Shown here: positions 61,353-64,000 of the stretch, in pieces
How the letters are laid out: each line of letters begins with the position of its first letter
Position numbering within the stretch: the first letter of the stretch is position 1
Assembly (NCBI GenBank): GCA_964021645.1
Contig: CAXIAD010000001.1
Location: forward strand, 44,470 to 108,469
From: CANLDA01 sp964021645
GTDB lineage: Bacteria > Pseudomonadota > Alphaproteobacteria > Rhodobacterales > Rhodobacteraceae
Length of the DNA: 64,000 bases
Direction: 5' to 3'
Notes under the pieces: generated by a model
The model's database searches: none
Told to the model about the DNA's origin: nothing
What the model saw: only the letters and a program-made list of their open reading frames with translations
Position numbers and translations under genes: made by a program

Positions 61353-64000
61353 TCAACGACCGACATACGCTCAACGGCTGTATTTGCGCGGTATTGCGGC
61401 CGGTACATATCTTCTACCGAGGCCGCAGGGTGATGGTAATTCCCAGGCGAAACCGCCCGCACAATATAGGCCAACTGAAACGGTTTATCAGAACGCCAAT
61501 CCACTGCTGCCAGGAACCGATCCGACCGAAACTCGCTGTGCTCAACATGTGCTGTCTTCAACCAGCTCAACTCGCGTATGTCCCCTGATCTTAGAAGGTT
61601 GGGATTGTCGATTTCCATCCCAGCGGGCAACGGGTCATTGATCATCAACCTCGCGCCAGATTTCTGAAACGGTGTGACGTCGATCACTGTGACGAGGCGC
61701 GTGCCCATAGGAACGCTCTGCAATGTCGTCAACTCCCCCGACAGCGTGTAATACCGTCGATCAATCGCATAGCCATATCCTCGACGCTCAAGCGGAATCT
61801 CCGACACGCCAACTGATGTCACTGTCAATTCAACCTGCCGATTGCCTTCGTTGCGAATACGCACCGAAGGCATGTCCGCCTCATGTTCAAATGCACGCAC
61901 CAGCGGGCCCGAAACAGCCACCCCATCCACACTTAGCCCAGAAGTTTCAGCATCATCCAACACGGCCTTTGCCGCAAGCAACGACCAAGCAGCCTCCTGA
62001 GTTGATAGATTTCCAGCGTTTTGAGCGACCAAATTAATCAGGGCTTGGCGGTCGATAACATTGCTGCCCACCTCTGACGCCAACGATAACACGCCCGCAG
62101 CATCACGTAGGCGCGTTCCATAATCCGACCGCCAAACCGGCAGTGCTTCGGCACTGGAGCGCCCCGAAATCAGCCTTGAGGCACGCTTAAATAAATGATC
62201 CGCGCGGGTTTGATCACCGTAATACGCCAATGCCGTGGCCAATTGCGCAGCTGCCAAAGGCGTCGAAAACGCCTCTGCTTTGACATCGGCATAATACCGC
62301 AAATCCCCCATCGAGGCAGCGCCCTCTCGCGCAAGCACCATCAGCGCATAGGCAATGTCGGTGCCACCAGTGTCAAAATCTGGCGCATAGTTAATCCGGT
62401 TACGCAGGTTGTCCAAAGCCTGACGGAATGCCAATTCAGATACATCATAACCCCGCCCACGGGCGCGTGACAGGAAATCACTGACATAGGCATCCAGCCA
62501 AAAATCTCCCGATTGCGCGCGCCACAAGCCAAAAGCCCCATTGCTGGCTTGGCGTGTTAAAATGTGGGCGACCGCCTGATCTATGCGCCTTTGTACATTG
62601 AACTCCGACGTAAGGCCCAAGGCATCCGCCACATCGCCAAAGTATAACAATGGCATTGCCTTAGATGTGATTTGTTCAGTGCATTCATAGGGGTACACAT
62701 TCAATGTCTTCAAAATACCCGGCGCATCGAATTTCGCCAAAACTCCAGATGAGATAACGGCCGACGCCGACCCATATCTGAATTCCTGAAACAGATTTTC
62801 ATCCAGCAAAAAAGTATCACCCGCTCCCAATGTGATTTTTTGCGTTCTGCTGGTCGCAGGATCATTCGCCCTAACAGGGATCGAAAGCACCTTAATCAAC
62901 CGCTTGCCGTCAGGTGTCGTCAACGCGACGCGCACACTGTGATCACCCGTTTCGTTGGCCGTTATGGGGATCGACAGCCTGACAGTTTCACTTGCGCCCA
63001 TAGTAACACCAGTCGGCACAACACCTTGGGCCATGCTGATACCATCGCTTTTGATATCTAACCCCACATTGCCCGTCGGGCCTTCGGCATGGACTATTTC
63101 CAATAGCAACCGACTTGTATCGCCGGGCGCTAGGAAACGCGGCAAACTTGCGGTCACAACAATTGGATTACGCACCAATACGTCCCGCTCCGCCTGTCCG
63201 ACAGAAGTGCCACTCCATGCGATGGCCATCAGCCGAACCGTCCCGTTGAAATCTGGTATGGCAAATTCAACGCGCGCCATGCCATCGGCATCTACCACAA
63301 CCGGCCCTTCGAAATAGGCCACCAATTCCTCTGTAGGAGGAGGAGACTGCAAGCGCACCTGATTAGCGCTGTCACCGCCTGAACGAACGGCACCCATTTC
63401 CCCATTTAGACCATCAATCAACCGACCATAGATATCGCGGATCTCCATTCCCAATCTTCGCTGCCCAAAGTAGTGCGCAGAGGGATTCGGGCTTTGATGA
63501 CCCGTCAGATTTAAAATCCCCACATCTACTGCGGCTAACGTTACAAATGCCGCTTCGCCTTCGGCAATGCCATCCACCTGCATATCCACAAACAGTGTAT
63601 TGTTCGGGGAGATCTTTTCAGGACTATCCAGCGTGACAGACAATTGCTTGCTGCCCGGATCTATCATCGCATAATCCAGCCCCAACGCCCGCGCTGGGTT
63701 GTGTTTTGCTTGTTGATCCATTGGCCGAATGACCGATGCGGTCACATAGGCACCGCTTCCCCATTCATCGGTGACATCAAGGTTTATCAAGTTCTCGCCT
63801 TCACGCACCTCAACAGCCTTCATGGATATAAGCCGGTTTGACATCACTGAAATCAATGCCGTGCCTGCAAAACGCGGAACAATGCGCACCATTGCTGTTT
63901 CGCCACTCCGAAAGGTCTCTTTGTTCAGTGACAGCTCCAACGTATCGGGGGTCGTGCTTGCATCAACAGGCGCATACCACCCCGCATGAAACGTCGTTGA
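61349..64000 (-). CDS. Alpha-2-macroglobulin family protein (YfhM-like), N-terminal part outside window
   Basis: The frame is open to the right edge, so at least the first several hundred residues of a protein that normally runs to about 1600-1800 are missing; the TTG at 63940 is not the start. The visible ~880 residues include the macroglobulin repeats, the thioester motif in YPYECTEQ (Cys codon 62681-62683) and the helical alpha/alpha toroid with its repeats. A bait-region-like low-complexity stretch around 63345-63400 precedes the PVVVDADGMARVEFAIPDF strand. The covalent Cys-Gln bond traps proteases entering the periplasm, and PbpC then repairs the wall damage (established for the family pair). 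Confidence 0.92.
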   Translation of the reverse strand, partial: STTFHAGWYAPVDASTTPDTLELSLNKETFRSGETAMVRIVPRFAGTALISVMSNRLISMKAVEVREGENLINLDVTDEWGSGAYVTASVIRPMDQQAKHNPARALGLDYAMIDPGSKQLSVTLDSPEKISPNNTLFVDMQVDGIAEGEAAFVTLAAVDVGILNLTGHQSPNPSAHYFGQRRLGMEIRDIYGRLIDGLNGEMGAVRSGGDSANQVRLQSPPPTEELVAYFEGPVVVDADGMARVEFAIPDFNGTVRLMAIAWSGTSVGQAERDVLVRNPIVVTASLPRFLAPGDTSRLLLEIVHAEGPTGNVGLDIKSDGISMAQGVVPTGVTMGASETVRLSIPITANETGDHSVRVALTTPDGKRLIKVLSIPVRANDPATSRTQKITLGAGDTFLLDENLFQEFRYGSASAVISSGVLAKFDAPGILKTLNVYPYECTEQITSKAMPLLYFGDVADALGLTSEFNVQRRIDQAVAHILTRQASNGAFGLWRAQSGDFWLDAYVSDFLSRARGRGYDVSELAFRQALDNLRNRINYAPDFDTGGTDIAYALMVLAREGAASMGDLRYYADVKAEAFSTPLAAAQLATALAYYGDQTRADHLFKRASRLISGRSSAEALPVWRSDYGTRLRDAAGVLSLASEVGSNVIDRQALINLVAQNAGNLSTQEAAWSLLAAKAVLDDAETSGLSVDGVAVSGPLVRAFEHEADMPSVRIRNEGNRQVELTVTSVGVSEIPLERRGYGYAIDRRYYTLSGELTTLQSVPMGTRLVTVIDVTPFQKSGARLMINDPLPAGMEIDNPNLLRSGDIRELSWLKTAHVEHSEFRSDRFLAAVDWRSDKPFQLAYIVRAVSPGNYHHPAASVEDMYRPQYRANTAVERMSVVE

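Noticed and set aside
63345..63940. TTG 63940 as start of a full alpha-2-macroglobulin gene
   Set aside because: The frame stays open to the window edge and the family is about twice this length, so the gene is truncated by the window.

Overview
The window looks like chromosome from an alphaproteobacterium, most likely a marine Rhodobacterales (Roseobacter-type) strain. The basis is gene content and style: an ExoY-type initiating sugar transferase, RTX-type secreted proteins, a DUF4399 protein, moderately high GC with long antisense shadow frames, and tight ATGA-overlapping operons. No rRNA, tRNA, CRISPR array or insertion sequence was recognised.

Layout. (1) 1-4.4 kb: the end of a creatinase-like M24 protein, then a lipid-linked sugar module made of a GT-C membrane glycosyltransferase, a HAD-UbiA fusion and a small SMR/ArnE-like transporter. 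(2) 4.4-19.5 kb: an exopolysaccharide (EPS) locus of Wzx/Wzy type with a tyrosine-kinase-like ATPase, two SDR and two Gfo/Idh/MocA sugar-modifying units (one of each fused in a single protein), four GT4/GT2 transferases, a WecG/TagA transferase, a Wzy/ligase-like polymerase, ExoY and a Wzz co-polymerase. (3) 19.6-36.2 kb: inside the EPS locus, an operon holding a GT2, a Wzx-type flippase, a 2150-residue polyketide synthase (KS-AT-KR-DH-ACP-TE), a coupled GT2, a 1550-residue NRPS (formyltransferase, condensation remnant, adenylation domain with an embedded luciferase-like monooxygenase, PCP) and a dedicated phosphopantetheinyl transferase. A divergent GT4 follows. (4) 36.4-46.9 kb: a group of secreted or polysaccharide-acting proteins comprising an SGNH/glycosidase-like/RTX protein, a sulfatase with RTX repeats, two unrecognised proteins, an alpha/beta hydrolase, a GT-A transferase and a GT90 transferase. 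(5) 47-64 kb: ordinary chromosome with trhO, pncA, a DUF4399 protein, an ECF sigma/anti-sigma pair, a LysR regulator, OmpA, a CMD-family protein, GNAT, a CinA-like protein, sfsA, map, a catalase-like peroxidase with a divergent MarR regulator, pncB, pbpC and an alpha-2-macroglobulin.

How the parts may work together (inference). ExoY starts a polyprenyl-PP-linked repeat unit, the GTs extend it, Wzx flips it, Wzy polymerises it, and Wzz with the split kinase controls length. The PKS/NRPS operon is interleaved with the flippase and GT genes and carries its own PPTase. This suggests that a small acyl-aminoacyl group is made and attached to the glycan, or that a glycosylated natural product is exported by the same machinery. 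The hand-aligned NRPS specificity code resembles the glycine code. The 36-47 kb group would trim, sulfate-edit or esterify the product outside the cell. No Wza outer-membrane exporter and no type I secretion ABC transporter were found, so both would have to lie elsewhere.
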